Part shown: in pieces, positions 63,521 to 64,000 of the stretch
Numbering within the stretch: the first letter of the stretch is position 1
Layout of the letters: every line of letters begins with the position of its first letter
Source: SG-bin9 sp049323835
Lineage (GTDB): Bacteria; Pseudomonadota; Alphaproteobacteria; Rhizobiales; Xanthobacteraceae
Assembly (NCBI GenBank): GCA_049323835.1
Contig: JBMOOJ010000113.1
Span: 6,204-70,203, forward strand
DNA: 64,000 nt
Reading direction: 5' to 3'
Program-made: the position numbers and the translations under genes
The notes under the pieces: model-generated
Told to the model about the DNA's origin: nothing
The model's database searches: none
What the model saw: only the letters and a program-made list of their open reading frames with translations

Positions 63521-64000
63521 ATGAAAGCCGAAGACGCAGCCGAAATGATTGATCAGGAGAGTGCGAGTGATCGCTTCAAGCAGCGCGCGGCTGTCTTTAT
63601 CGCTGTGCTGGCCATGCTGCTGGCGATCACAGGTCTTGGCGGCGCCAACGCCGGCAAGGAAGCGACCAACAACAACATCTATGCCGCCAATATCTACGCA
63701 TTCTTCCAGGCCAAGAACATCCGCCAGACCGAGTTCAATCTCGCCGCCGATACGTTCGAGCTGGCGTTCCTCAACGATTCCAGCCTGAACGAGCAGGCCA
63801 AAGCGGCGCTGAAGGCGAAAGCCGAGAACTATCGCAGGACGGCCGCTCGCTATGAGTCAGAGCCCGAGACGCAGGAGGGCAAGAAGGAACTGCTTGCGCG
63901 CGCCAAGGAGTTCGAAAAGAAGCGCGATCACGCGCTGAAGCAGGACCCGTATTTCGATTATGCGGAGGCGCTTCTGCAAATTGCGATCGTGCTGATTTCC
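63521..64000 (+). CDS. DUF4337 family protein (partial, runs off the window)
   Basis: The frame is open for 160 codons from the ATG at 63521 (after AGGAGAG) to the window end. The protein has a short acidic N-terminus (MKAEDAAEMIDQ), a membrane helix at about residues 24-45 (AVFIAVLAMLLAITGLGGAN), then an Asn/Gln- and charge-rich helical region (NNNIYAANIYAFFQAKNIRQ, KAALKAKAENYRRTAARYE). A second hydrophobic helix is just starting at the edge (ALLQIAIVLIS). This is the pattern of DUF4337. Function unknown. Confidence 0.8.
   Translation, partial: MKAEDAAEMIDQESASDRFKQRAAVFIAVLAMLLAITGLGGANAGKEATNNNIYAANIYAFFQAKNIRQTEFNLAADTFELAFLNDSSLNEQAKAALKAKAENYRRTAARYESEPETQEGKKELLARAKEFEKKRDHALKQDPYFDYAEALLQIAIVLIS

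Overview
The window is a gene-dense, GC-rich stretch of alphaproteobacterial chromosome. Gene order and protein sequences fit the Nitrobacteraceae/Bradyrhizobiaceae (the Bradyrhizobium, Rhodopseudomonas, Afipia group). Pointers are the order nuoN-birA-rnj-mce-DUF1467, ribosomal protein S2 with a long C-terminal extension, LpxI in place of LpxH, an E1-beta pyruvate dehydrogenase subunit with its own lipoyl domain, a DUF3551 protein, and GAAC-N7-GAAC SOS boxes. The genus is inferred from memory of these families and was not tested by a search.

Layout. 1-3328 (+): end of nuoN, biotin ligase, RNase J, methylmalonyl-CoA epimerase and a small membrane protein. 3355-6382 (-): a TonB-dependent receptor with a CxxC DUF2946 protein, probably a metal uptake pair, followed by a non-coding stretch that ends in a terminator. 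6542-9918 (+): proS, lolC, lolD. 9957-11356: a divergent alpha/beta hydrolase and TetR pair sharing twin operators, bounded by a second, decayed copy of the lolD 3' end. 11447-15777: a DUF3551 protein, a 32-residue membrane protein behind a double SOS box, and dnaE. 16008-30660 (+): a long translation and envelope cluster, rpsB-tsf-pyrH-frr-uppS-cdsA-dxr-rseP-bamA-lpxD-fabZ-lpxA-lpxI-lpxB. 30717-33598 (-): gltA and gltX; 33759 (+): glnS. 35448-36938 (-): GST, ArsR and AHSA1-type genes. 37130 (+): comEC. 39412-45925 (-): lexA, moeA, moaC, trpC, trpD and a PpiD-like foldase. 46173-52812 (+): tpiA, secG, pyrG, NIPSNAP, a glyoxalase-like protein, kdsA and an MFS transporter. 52838-54734 (-): queF, a cytochrome c and a Tat-exported beta-propeller. 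54903-64000 (+): eno, a flavin reductase, ftsB, pdhA, pdhB, pdhC, a membrane protein, lpd and the start of a DUF4337 gene.

The strands tie together envelope building (undecaprenyl-PP, CDP-diacylglycerol, isoprenoid precursor, outer membrane protein and lipid A genes in one run, with kdsA and pyrG nearby for Kdo), translation, and central carbon flow (eno, pyruvate dehydrogenase complex, citrate synthase, tpiA).

The most unusual signals lie in small and non-coding DNA. (1) Two perfect back-to-back LexA boxes sit in front of a 32-residue single-span membrane protein, a candidate SOS-induced membrane peptide. (2) Two related CTAG-bounded hairpin elements with covarying stems lie between pdhA and pdhB, the first supplying the pdhA stop codon. 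(3) An inverted pair of palindromic repeats has been absorbed in frame into the E2 (pdhC) linker. (4) The hydrolase-TetR module is flanked by a duplicated lolD end, the trace of an insertion. No tRNA or rRNA genes, CRISPR arrays, transposase genes or prophage genes were seen.
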